Shown here: one piece after another, positions 1-5,989 of the stretch
Numbering within the stretch: position 1 is the first letter of the stretch
Layout of the letters: each line of letters starts with the position of its first letter
Assembly: GCA_945900935.1 (NCBI GenBank)
Contig: CAMDKT010000370.1
Location: 1 to 6,272 of the forward strand
Reading direction: 5' to 3'
DNA: 6,272 nt
From: Candidatus Sulfopaludibacter sp. SbA3
GTDB lineage: Bacteria > Acidobacteriota > Terriglobia > Bryobacterales > Bryobacteraceae
Notes under the pieces: generated by a model
What the model was told of the DNA's origin: nothing
Database searches by the model: none
The model's input: only the letters and a program-made list of their open reading frames with translations
Made by a program: the position numbers and the translations under genes

Positions 1-737
1 AGGGCGCTTTCACCGGTGCCAATATGACCAAACCGGGCAAATTTGAATTGGCCGACACAGGGACCGTTTTCCTGGACGAAATCGGCGACGTGCCGATGGC
101 GATTCAAGTGAAACTTTTGCGAATTCTGCAAGAGCGTGAGTTCGAGCGCCTGGGCAGCAACAAGACGCGCCACATTGATGTCCGCGTGGTGGCGGCGACC
201 AACGTAGATTTGCGCCGCGCGCTGGAAGAAGGCACATTTCGCGAGGATCTCTACTACCGGCTGACCGTACTGCCGATCAACATTCCGTCCCTGCGCGAGC
301 GGCGCGACGATATTCCCTATCTGGCCGATCACTTCATCCGCAAACACGCCGCGGAGTTGGGCGCGGCGGAGTTGGAAATGAGTGTGGACGCGACAGATAA
401 GCTGATGGCCTACCACTGGCCGGGAAACGTGCGCGAACTGGAGAACGTGATCGAGCGTTCGCTGGTGCTGGCGAATGGCGGGCGTTTGGAAGCGGCCGAC
501 ATTCGGCTGGACATGGCGCCGCGGTCGCGTGTCGCCGCTGGCGGAGGCGACACGCTGTTCCTGCCTGATGGGATGACGCTCGATCAGTACGGGGAGACGA
601 TCATCCGGGAAGCAATGCGGCGGGCGCAAGGCAACAAAAGCCAGGCGGCGCGGCTGCTGGGCTTGACGCGAAACGCTCTCCGCTACCGGTTGGGCCAGAT
701 GGGCATGGAAACCGGCGGCGACAGCGACAGTCTTTGA
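1..737 (+). CDS. Sigma-54-dependent transcriptional activator (NtrC family), 5'-truncated
   Basis: C-terminal part of a bacterial enhancer-binding protein that hydrolyses ATP to remodel RNA polymerase-sigma-54 into the open complex. The reading frame is open from the left edge, with the first whole codon at 3, so the ATG at 24 is internal. Seen in order: the sigma-54-contacting GAFTGA loop (3-20), Walker B VFLDEIG (66-86), a sensor I-type VRVVAATN stretch, the FREDLYYRL segment with arginine-finger-type residues, the sensor II motif WPGNVREL (417-440), and a C-terminal Fis-type helix-turn-helix (about 600-692, around GNKSQAARLLGLTRNALRYRL without its last residues) for DNA binding. The ATPase N-terminus with Walker A and any receiver, PAS or GAF sensor domain lie outside the window, so the signal and the partner kinase cannot be told. 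About 244 residues are visible. It ends at a TGA and faces the next gene convergently. Family assignment is very secure; the regulon is unknown. Confidence 0.96.
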   Translation, partial: GAFTGANMTKPGKFELADTGTVFLDEIGDVPMAIQVKLLRILQEREFERLGSNKTRHIDVRVVAATNVDLRRALEEGTFREDLYYRLTVLPINIPSLRERRDDIPYLADHFIRKHAAELGAAELEMSVDATDKLMAYHWPGNVRELENVIERSLVLANGGRLEAADIRLDMAPRSRVAAGGGDTLFLPDGMTLDQYGETIIREAMRRAQGNKSQAARLLGLTRNALRYRLGQMGMETGGDSDSL

Positions 738-772
738 CGCCAAATCCGGCAGTTGGGACGGTCGAAGGCGCA

Positions 773-858
773 TGGCAACCCCGCCGCGGCTCACCCAAGC
801 GGTGATGGATGGAAATCCAGAGCGCCCGCGCAAACGGAGCCGGCCGCGGCGGTTGCCA
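773..858. repeat. Interrupted inverted repeat in the convergent gap (possible bidirectional terminator)
   Basis: The arm 773-780 plus 783-790 (tggcaacc, two unpaired c, gccgcggc) is complementary to 843-858 (gccgcggcggttgcca), giving 16 paired bases with one 2-nt bulge and a 52-nt loop. A second small hairpin, cggttg/caaccg around cca (850-864), would compete with it for the right arm. No T-run follows on either strand, so it is not a canonical intrinsic terminator. Its place between two convergent genes makes a role in ending or insulating transcripts plausible, but a remnant repetitive element is equally possible. Confidence 0.4.
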
Positions 859-889
859 CAACCGTGTTCGGCATGGCAGAGCGCCCGCG
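818..889 (+). repeat. 13-nt direct repeat pair in the convergent gap
   Basis: The 13-mer cagagcgcccgcg occurs at 818-830 and again at 877-889, 59 nt apart from start to start. The first copy lies in the loop of the inverted repeat at 773-858 and the second just outside it. The sequence is GC-rich, so chance is not excluded, but two exact copies within 72 nt of non-coding DNA are worth noting. Confidence 0.5.
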
Positions 890-902
890 ACCGGCCTTTA
901 CG

Positions 903-2918
903 CTAGCGCGACCAAGTCACCTTTACATCCGGCTTCCGCGGCGAGGCGGCCGAAAGCAATAGCGGCCCCAAGGCCCTTGCCGCCTCGGACCCATACACCG
1001 AAGCGAGTTTCCCATGGAACGCGTCGGCCATGCCGGCGAGCATGACACTCAGATTTTTCATCGTCTCCGCCGGATTTTGCGGTGTGGCGAGGTGATGCTT
1101 TAACAGGCACGTCAGCCGGTCTATGAAAATCGCCTCGGTGCGCAACAGGGAACTGAATACCGCCGCCCCCACGGGCTGGGAAATGGCGCGGCGCATCTCA
1201 TCGGCGGTGACCGTGAAATGGGTCTGCGCCAAGCGCGCTTCCAGTGCGGCGAGGGTGCGCGGATTCCACACCATCGCCTGCAGCAGCCTGGGATCGGCCC
1301 AGTCCCAATACACGGCTCCGGCGCGATTGATTTCCACGCCTTTGCTGGTGACTAGCGCCGCTGTGCTGACGGGCAGCGAGGCCCAGACCAACAAAGGCGC
1401 GGCCGTCTGCCGGTCCAGCGCATCCATGTCCACGGCCGCCGGCAGCAACGTGCGCCAGGCAGTCTGCATGCGGCGGGAGACGTCAGCCGCGTCCTGCGGC
1501 TCCAGCCAGTGCGCGATAGATTCCGGCGGCAGCGTGATCTCCAACCGGCAAGCCGTGGCATTTTTTTCAGCGAGCCCGGCATTATACAGGTTCAGTAGCG
1601 GCTGCAGCGCGGTTGGACGGTTGGTCCGGAAATCGAGCAGAAAACGGGCGTTTAAGCTGGCTGGATCATGTACCGTCACGCCGGGGCCGAGGTGGGCGGC
1701 GAAGGCTCCTTCAATCGACAACATGCTGGAGGCGTGCCGCGTGCGGCGCTCGCTCTCCGCCTTCGCAAAGCCGCGAACGATGCGCCCTGTCTCGTCATCA
1801 AGCGCTTCCATGGCGGTGTGCAGACGCTCTCTGCTGGACACGAATCCGGATGCGAACGGCAACCGCCAGGAAAAAGTCTGACGGCTCGTGAGATCCTCCC
1901 GCAACGCGCACCGGCGGAGCGTGATCCCCTCGATGTGGCCGGCAAAAAGGGGCGTCAGATCGCCGTCGAGCGTCTGGCGGAATACGGCCTGCAACTGTGG
2001 ATTGGCGGCAAAGTCGAAATCGGCGTCGAGGATTGCTTCGGTCGACTTGTTCTTGTCGAAAACGGCTGCAAGCGAGACCTCCGCCTTTTTCTCCATGGCG
2101 CGGACGGCGGCGAATTCCAGCCGCGCGGTAAGTTGATCGGCCTGCGCGAGCGTGTTGTCAACGGCGGCGTCAATGACGGTTTTCAGTTTGGACAGCAGCG
2201 GATCGGCCGGGTCGCGCCATTGTTCGGCCTGCGTTTCGGCGGGCAGTTTGAGCCAGTTCCCGAGGAAAGCGCGCACCTTTTGCTTCGGCGCGGGAAGTTT
2301 GCCCAACATGCCGTGGACACCCTGGCTGAGCTGATGCAAAAGCTGTGTCCGATGCTGTCCGAGAATGGCGGCAAGCGCGTTTTGGGTGGCTTGATCGAGA
2401 CCCGCCGAAGCCATGGCCTTAACGGAGATCGATCTCGCCGAAGAGCGCGCGGCGCAAAGCTTGACACGGAGTACAGGGGCCGCGGAGGGGCGTTGGATGG
2501 ACCACCAGCAGTCGCTGTAGGCCTGCCACTCGGCGCTGGCTTGCATACCGAGATCGAGATCGAGCCCGATGTCTCCCGTGATAGCCGTTTTCAGCGGCGC
2601 GGAGAGGCTGGTCCAGAGCGCCGACACTTCGGCGGCGGCGGTGGCGCGGACGCTCACGCGACGTTCCATCAGTACCGTCATCCCCGGAGTCCAGTCATCA
2701 ACGGCCTCGAAGCGGGAAGCGAATTTTTCCGTCATCGCGGCGGCGGCGATAGGGAAGATGGCCCAGGCGTTTTGCATGCCGGTGGGCAGTTCTTTGTCGA
2801 CGAGGGCCCAGAAATGATGGGGCTCCTCGGAGTTCAATTGCAGGGCAACAGGAAGGGCGAGGCTTCCGGCGATTTTGGCCAGCGGGCCAGTGGTGGATGC
2901 GGCGAAGCGATAAGACAT
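903..2918 (-). CDS. Large hypothetical protein, 671 aa, no recognised family
   Basis: I do not recognise this protein. It is an uninterrupted 671-residue frame beginning at an ATG (2916-2918). Upstream, aaggcgagag lies 6 nt before the ATG and could serve as a weak Shine-Dalgarno. The N-terminus is mildly hydrophobic (about residues 14-28) but is not a convincing signal peptide, and there is no clear membrane span. Residues 170-285 look mainly helical. The centre (about 320-360) and 455-540 contain strand-like stretches such as SWRLPFASGF and RLEITLPPESIAHWL. There is a Trp-rich patch at 130-140 (EWQAYSDCWW), and the C-terminus (580-657) is helical. No Walker, HExxH, nucleotide-binding or metal-binding motif stands out. 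It stands alone, convergent to the sigma-54 activator, with an AT-rich promoter-like region before it. The long plus-strand frame across 1668-2936 has the same codon register and is taken as its antisense shadow. That the gene is real is likely; function is unknown. Confidence 0.85.
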   Translation of the reverse strand: MSYRFAASTTGPLAKIAGSLALPVALQLNSEEPHHFWALVDKELPTGMQNAWAIFPIAAAAMTEKFASRFEAVDDWTPGMTVLMERRVSVRATAAAEVSALWTSLSAPLKTAITGDIGLDLDLGMQASAEWQAYSDCWWSIQRPSAAPVLRVKLCAARSSARSISVKAMASAGLDQATQNALAAILGQHRTQLLHQLSQGVHGMLGKLPAPKQKVRAFLGNWLKLPAETQAEQWRDPADPLLSKLKTVIDAAVDNTLAQADQLTARLEFAAVRAMEKKAEVSLAAVFDKNKSTEAILDADFDFAANPQLQAVFRQTLDGDLTPLFAGHIEGITLRRCALREDLTSRQTFSWRLPFASGFVSSRERLHTAMEALDDETGRIVRGFAKAESERRTRHASSMLSIEGAFAAHLGPGVTVHDPASLNARFLLDFRTNRPTALQPLLNLYNAGLAEKNATACRLEITLPPESIAHWLEPQDAADVSRRMQTAWRTLLPAAVDMDALDRQTAAPLLVWASLPVSTAALVTSKGVEINRAGAVYWDWADPRLLQAMVWNPRTLAALEARLAQTHFTVTADEMRRAISQPVGAAVFSSLLRTEAIFIDRLTCLLKHHLATPQNPAETMKNLSVMLAGMADAFHGKLASVYGSEAARALGPLLLSAASPRKPDVKVTWSR

Positions 2919-2979
2919 GTGTCACTCTCGCCTTGAGGGTCGCAGGCGTTTGTCCACTAACCGCGCGAACTGTTTTTCT

Positions 2980-3007
2980 AATATATTGAAAACAAATCAA
3001 ATATAAA
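2980..3007 (-). promoter_or_regulatory. Candidate promoter for the 671-residue gene
   Basis: An AT-rich tract (about 2971-3010) interrupts otherwise GC-rich DNA about 60-90 nt upstream of the ATG at 2918. Read on the minus strand it holds TATATT (2980-2985), a fair -10 box, and TTTATA (3002-3007), a weak -35 box (4 of 6 to TTGACA), 16 nt apart. The position suits a promoter for the minus-strand gene, but AT-rich tracts give such matches easily. Confidence 0.35.
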
Positions 3008-3069
3008 TTTCGATCCCGTGGCACCGGAGGATCTCGAGTGAGCGTAACATTGCCCCTTGGCGAAGCGTT

Positions 3070-3112
3070 TCACGCCCGCTTGGAGCTGTGGGTTCATGGG
3101 GCTTGGGCGTGA
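3070..3112. repeat. Inverted repeat, 8-bp stem, in the 2919-3214 gap
   Basis: tcacgccc (3070-3077) is complementary to gggcgtga (3105-3112) with a 27-nt loop. No T-run follows it on either strand. It lies between the end of the DUF2335 gene and the promoter-like tract of the next gene. Its role is unclear and it may be a chance match. Apart from this, the promoter-like tract and the hairpin at 3169-3189, I see nothing in the 296-nt stretch 2919-3214. Confidence 0.3.
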
Positions 3113-3168
3113 GTTTGCACTGGCCCTGGGCTGAGACAAACAATTAAGACACTTTACGCCGTTCGCTG

Positions 3169-3189
3169 AAAATTACCCGACCGGCAATT
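3169..3189 (-). terminator. Weak intrinsic terminator candidate after the DUF2335 gene
   Basis: On the minus strand, 26 nt past the DUF2335 stop codon, aattgcc pairs with ggtaatt (one G-U pair, 5-nt loop ggtcg) and the right arm runs into two further T residues. The stem is AT-rich and the T-tail short, so termination would be inefficient. Position is the main argument for it. Confidence 0.3.
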
Positions 3190-3214
3190 CGACTTTAGCG
3201 CTAGGGGCGGCTGA

Positions 3215-3793
3215 TCAGCGTTTCCTACGCTTTGGCGGCGAGGTTCCCCCGGCGTTGCCCTTTGTTTTTGGTTTCGTTACACCCTGCTCTTCGGAATCAT
3301 TCTCGTCTTCGTCGTTCTTGCCCGTCAAGAACAGTTTCGCTAAGAGAACGGCTCCTCCCACTCCAAAACCAAGTGCGCCACCCGTGTGCCCAATGTACAG
3401 CGAGTATGCGGCTCCTGCCATCGAAAATACTGCAAGAGTGAACGCACAAGCCATTCCCCACCTCCGAATGGAGGCTTCCAGCATCTGATCTCTATCTAGA
3501 TAATCGGCCGCGCGCTTCTCGATGGCATATTTATGATCTTGGGCGCGTTCGGCCATCGAGATAATACGGCTAGCAGCTCCATGGCAAATTGCCTCATATC
3601 CAGCGAGTGTTTCTGGACTGGGAATCGGGCCTTTAAATTCTGTTCGATGAACTTCCGTGCGTTGGGAGATAATGCTCATACCGCCCGCGCCACTGGATGT
3701 CGGGGTGCTAATAGGGTAATGTGATCTGTTCTTCGACGCGCCCGGCTCGATCAATTGTGGGAGTTCCGGCGTTGGGCCCTTTTCCGTACTCAT
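3215..3793 (-). CDS. DUF2335 family predicted membrane protein
   Basis: A 192-residue protein from the chosen ATG (3791-3793). Residues about 48-160 match the DUF2335 pattern as I know it: an RTEFKGPIPSPETLAGYE segment, a conserved GAASRIISMAE stretch (72-82), a charged amphipathic helix (84-110), then two hydrophobic helices (about 112-134 and 138-158) joined by a short loop. The tail is first strongly acidic (DEDENDSEE, 161-169), then rich in Lys/Arg/Pro and ending KRRKR. It is therefore probably a two-span inner-membrane protein with a helical cytoplasmic head. The function of the family is not established. Start: aaggggcagcta before the ATG at 3793 offers a Shine-Dalgarno with usual spacing, while the ATG at 3838 has none. 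ATG 3679 would also keep the whole domain and would remove the overlap with the upstream gene. The lower GC suggests acquisition. Family call is firm; the start is less so. Confidence 0.88.
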   Translation of the reverse strand: MSTEKGPTPELPQLIEPGASKNRSHYPISTPTSSGAGGMSIISQRTEVHRTEFKGPIPSPETLAGYEAICHGAASRIISMAERAQDHKYAIEKRAADYLDRDQMLEASIRRWGMACAFTLAVFSMAGAAYSLYIGHTGGALGFGVGGAVLLAKLFLTGKNDEDENDSEEQGVTKPKTKGNAGGTSPPKRRKR

Positions 3794-4004
3794 TAGCTGC
3801 CCCTTCGATCTGCTTGCCGACTTCCAGCCACACTTCATAGATGTGATGGCTGGAGTCTAATTCTATCGAGCGATTTAGATCCTGGGCGATCTCGCCTGCG
3901 ATTCTCCGATGCTCGCGCGGAGGACGCAAGTTGAATGCAGCTTCAAAACCATCCCAAAAAAAACGAGACTTCAAACGACGAAGTGCGGTTTTCACGCTCA
4001 CCAT
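3708..4004 (-). CDS. Small hypothetical protein, 98 aa, upstream partner of the DUF2335 gene
   Basis: I do not recognise this protein. It begins with a basic segment (MVSVKTALRRLKSRFFW), has a helical Arg/Glu-rich middle (about 28-50) and ends with a Gly/Pro-containing tail. No signal peptide or membrane span is seen. The best evidence that it is real is its ribosome binding site: a near-perfect aaaggaggt (plus-strand 4010-4018), which sits 6 nt before the ATG at 4004. A second ATG directly in front (4007) is only 3 nt from the core aggagg and is less likely. Its last 86 nt overlap the DUF2335 gene in another frame if that gene starts at 3793, which suggests translational coupling. It shares the lower GC of its neighbour, so the two look like one unit. 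A protein of no function, or only a leader frame for the DUF2335 gene, cannot be excluded. Confidence 0.6.
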   Translation of the reverse strand: MVSVKTALRRLKSRFFWDGFEAAFNLRPPREHRRIAGEIAQDLNRSIELDSSHHIYEVWLEVGKQIEGAANEYGKGPNAGTPTIDRAGRVEEQITLPY

Positions 4005-4008
4005 CATA

Positions 4009-4018
4009 CACCTCCTTT
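4009..4018 (-). promoter_or_regulatory. Strong ribosome binding site deciding the start of the 98-residue gene
   Basis: The minus strand reads aaaggaggtg immediately before the start codons, the closest match to the anti-Shine-Dalgarno in the window. Core aggagg to ATG spacing is 3 nt for 4007, 6 nt for 4004 and 9 nt for a following GTG at 4001. The 6-nt spacing favours 4004. Confidence 0.75.
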
Positions 4019-4019
4019 C

Positions 4020-4029
4020 GTAAATTTAC
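4020..4029. promoter_or_regulatory. 10-bp perfect palindrome upstream of the small-gene/DUF2335 pair
   Basis: gtaaatttac is a perfect 10-bp palindrome that ends 2 nt short of the ribosome binding site of the 98-residue gene. A dimeric repressor could bind here and block transcription or early translation. An AT-rich palindrome of this length can arise by chance, and no second copy was seen in the window. Confidence 0.25.
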
Positions 4030-4421
4030 ACTGGATCCTTTAGGCACTGAATCGTCATTTACTAGACGACCTCGGTGGCCCATTCGTTTCCAGAGGGTCT
4101 ACCAGGGGACATCTAACACCAAGCCATGCGGCTCCCTCTACTCGAGCCTCGGCTAGCATTGCATTTCCAACCTCCGCTCATATTTTACCAAACCGCCTCT
4201 AGCCCGCCTCACTCAAACCGTGCCAAAGGTTGGGTGGCGCGGGAGTTATTGCCGGGCGAGGACCGCGTGGATATAGCGCATTCTTCAGGACCCGCGCTGG
4301 CGGAGTAAGCGCAGGGATTGAGGCAATCACGGCATGGGGACAATGCGCGCAAGCGGGGGAATGTCGCGGCGTATGGAGAGGCGCCCGGCGGAGTTCGCGC
4401 GCGACTACAGGCGGCAAGCGG
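4030..4421. other. Gene-free stretch between the DeoC-like gene and the DUF2335 pair
   Basis: No supported gene. Short frames exist on both strands (plus 4126-4308 and 4230-4481, minus 4199-4417), but they lack ribosome binding sites and have Pro/Arg/Ala- or Gly/Arg-rich composition typical of unselected GC-rich DNA. The part below about 4200 is less GC-rich, like the DUF2335 pair; the part above resembles the flanking chromosome. Minus-strand TAAAAT (4182-4187) resembles a -10 box but has no matching -35 box. Small weak hairpins exist (gcgct/agcgc at 4294-4312; ggctc/gagcc at 4130-4148) with no T-run. No tRNA or terminator was found. Confidence 0.6.
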
Positions 4422-5177
4422 CTAGGGACCAGACGGAGTTTCGAGCTGGGCTTGTTTAGCGGCGGCTTCGCGGGCGGCTAGGATTTGCTTCCACTCGTTG
4501 GCGATGGCGAAGGGGTCGGTTGTCCCGTATCGCTCGGCACCGGCGGTGTAGGCTTCCTGGAATTTGTCGAGCGTGGAGAGGCCGGAAACTTTGAGCTTCA
4601 GGACGTCTTTGCAGATGGACTTGAGCTGCGGGAGGTCGGCGACATCGTCGGTTTCGATGAAGTGCGAATCCGTGCGTTTGCCCATTTTGCAGAGGATGTT
4701 CTTGAGGTCTTCGGCGAGATAAGCGCTTTCAAAGACGAGTTTCAAGATGGCCTCGGATTGATGGCAGCTCTCGCTCATTTGCAGAATTTCGGTCTCGACG
4801 TGCTGGAACTGGCGGGAAAGCATCTTGCCGTAGTTGATGACGAGATTCACTTCCTTAACGCCGCGGCGGAGGAGGTCGCGGCCTTCGTATAGCTTTGTAC
4901 CGGTGTTGGAGGAGCCGTGGGGGAAGCCGGCGACGCTGGCGAGGGCGACGTGCGAGTTGCCGAGAATGCGGGCGGCCATGTCGACATCGCTGGGACGGAC
5001 GACGACGGCACCGAGGCCGTAAACAAGGGCCTTGCGGCAGGCGGCGTCGACTTCCTCCTCGTTCAGATTGGGGCGAGTGAGGGCGAGTTCGAGGCGTCCG
5101 GCCACGTCTGCATAAGTAACTAGCGGGGCGCGTTCTTCTGGTTGAATGTTGCTAATCGGATCCACAATGTTCCCCAT
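4422..5177 (-). CDS. DeoC-fold (deoxyribose-phosphate aldolase-like) protein lacking the Schiff-base lysine
   Basis: A 251-residue TIM-barrel protein of the DeoC family, whose active members split 2-deoxyribose-5-phosphate into acetaldehyde and glyceraldehyde-3-phosphate. The fold is seen from LELALTRPNLNEEEV (29-43, counterpart of the family's first strand), VAGFPHGS (82-89), EVNLVINYGK (109-118), ILKLVFES (144-151) and LKLKVSGLSTL (193-203). Against E. coli DeoC from memory, Lys146 and Lys196 are kept. The residue matching catalytic Asp102 is Asn111, and the Schiff-base Lys167 in FIKTSTG is replaced by Glu175 in FIETDD. Canonical aldolase activity is therefore doubtful. It may be a degenerate or re-purposed enzyme. 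Length is close to that of ordinary DeoC. The ATG at 5177 lies 58 nt inside the CBM9-like gene and has only a poor Shine-Dalgarno (tgaaaga abutting it). GTG 5105 would start after that gene's stop but has none either, so ATG is kept on the assumption of coupling. Confidence 0.85.
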   Translation of the reverse strand: MGNIVDPISNIQPEERAPLVTYADVAGRLELALTRPNLNEEEVDAACRKALVYGLGAVVVRPSDVDMAARILGNSHVALASVAGFPHGSSNTGTKLYEGRDLLRRGVKEVNLVINYGKMLSRQFQHVETEILQMSESCHQSEAILKLVFESAYLAEDLKNILCKMGKRTDSHFIETDDVADLPQLKSICKDVLKLKVSGLSTLDKFQEAYTAGAERYGTTDPFAIANEWKQILAAREAAAKQAQLETPSGP

Positions 5178-5989
5178 TCTTTCAGGCGCGTGCGGCCTTT
5201 GGGCGTGCCGGCGAACCAGTCTTCGTGATGGAAGTTGGCGAAGTTGCCTTGGCCTCGCTCCTTCTCGTCGATGTCGCCGAGGGCGATGTTGAGGCCCATG
5301 GCGCGATCACCCATTTTGGTGTTGTAGAAAACGCCGGGGCTGACTTCGAGGCAGGGATCGAAGCTGATGGCCCACTCGATGACGTAGCCCTTGCCACCGG
5401 GTTTCGGTTTGGCGGCGCAGTCCATGGCGTGGCTGGTGATCCAGCGTTGGTAGTTGTTCCAGGCGGCAAGTTCCTTGCGGGGCTCGCCTTCAAGAAGGCC
5501 GCCCTTGCCGATGCCGCCGAGGCGGGACTTCGTTAAATTGCAGACCATTTGCCAACTTTGGCCATTGCCGGCGGCGTTCTGCTCGGGCGTCGTATAGGTA
5601 TTTGTGGCGTTGATGAGAATTTCCATCTCGTCGCCGAACCAGGGGAAGCCTTCGCGAGTGAGATCGTGCGTCTTGGGATTTTCGACGGGGACCCAGCGGG
5701 GGATGTCGATTCCGTAAAGGACGTCGTCGGTAACGTCGAAGGCGAAATAGAGGCGTTTGCCGTCGTGTTTGACGTAGCCTTTGAGGGCGAGGTCCTTGTC
5801 ATCGGTGACGGGGGAGAAGGTGGAGATCCAGACGCCTTTGACGCCGCTGAAAGATGTGGCGTCGGCGTACTCGCCGTTCGCAATTACGCCGTCGAGCTTC
5901 GGAGTTTTGCCTCGAAAGGCTTCGAGGGAGCGCGGGAAGTCACCGGCGAAGAGTGTGCCCGCGAAGAGGAGAATGGCACAGCGCATCAT
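5120..5989 (-). CDS. Secreted CBM9-like carbohydrate-binding protein
   Basis: A 289-residue exported protein. Residues 1-15 form a short signal peptide (MMRCAILLFAGTLFA) with cleavage probable near residue 15. The rest resembles the CBM9-like (DOMON-related) beta-sandwich: the opening PKLDGVIANGEYADAT (30-45), the strand pair LALKGYVKHDGKRLYFAFDV (67-86), the acidic GDEMEILINA (119-128), and GYVIEWAISF (201-210) followed by MGLNIALGDID (231-241). Such domains bind sugars and occur in bacterial extracellular hydrolases. Here no catalytic domain is attached, so binding of a glycan or a periplasmic role is the modest inference. Four cysteines are present (4, 150, 191, 213); Cys4 lies in the signal peptide and is not in a clear lipobox. 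The start ATG overlaps the stop of the cpoB-like gene (ATGATG, stop TGA at 5986-5988), so translation is probably coupled. A start at the second ATG (5986) is also possible. Confidence 0.8.
   Translation of the reverse strand: MMRCAILLFAGTLFAGDFPRSLEAFRGKTPKLDGVIANGEYADATSFSGVKGVWISTFSPVTDDKDLALKGYVKHDGKRLYFAFDVTDDVLYGIDIPRWVPVENPKTHDLTREGFPWFGDEMEILINATNTYTTPEQNAAGNGQSWQMVCNLTKSRLGGIGKGGLLEGEPRKELAAWNNYQRWITSHAMDCAAKPKPGGKGYVIEWAISFDPCLEVSPGVFYNTKMGDRAMGLNIALGDIDEKERGQGNFANFHHEDWFAGTPKGRTRLKEWGTLWIRLATFNQKNAPR

Noticed and set aside
1123..1881. A 252-codon plus-strand frame
   Set aside because: Ser/Ala/Arg-rich composition and complete overlap with the 671-residue gene; an antisense shadow of GC-rich coding DNA.
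2550..2565. Short tandem cgagat repeat
   Set aside because: It encodes the Leu-Asp-Leu-Asp-Leu stretch of the 671-residue protein and is too short to be a separate repeat element.
1668..2936. A 422-codon open frame on the plus strand opposite the 671-residue gene
   Set aside because: It shares the codon register of the minus-strand gene, so its codons are reverse complements of the real ones; its Gly/Arg-rich product looks unselected and the minus frame is longer and more protein-like.
3196..3219. Two short palindromes (tagcgcta at 3196-3203, gctgatcagc at 3210-3219) around the DUF2335 stop
   Set aside because: Too short and without a T-run; the second overlaps the stop codon and is probably chance.
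4199..4481. Possible small genes on either strand in the gap before the DeoC-like gene
   Set aside because: No ribosome binding sites, biased composition and no recognisable motifs; the plus-strand frame also runs into the DeoC-like gene.
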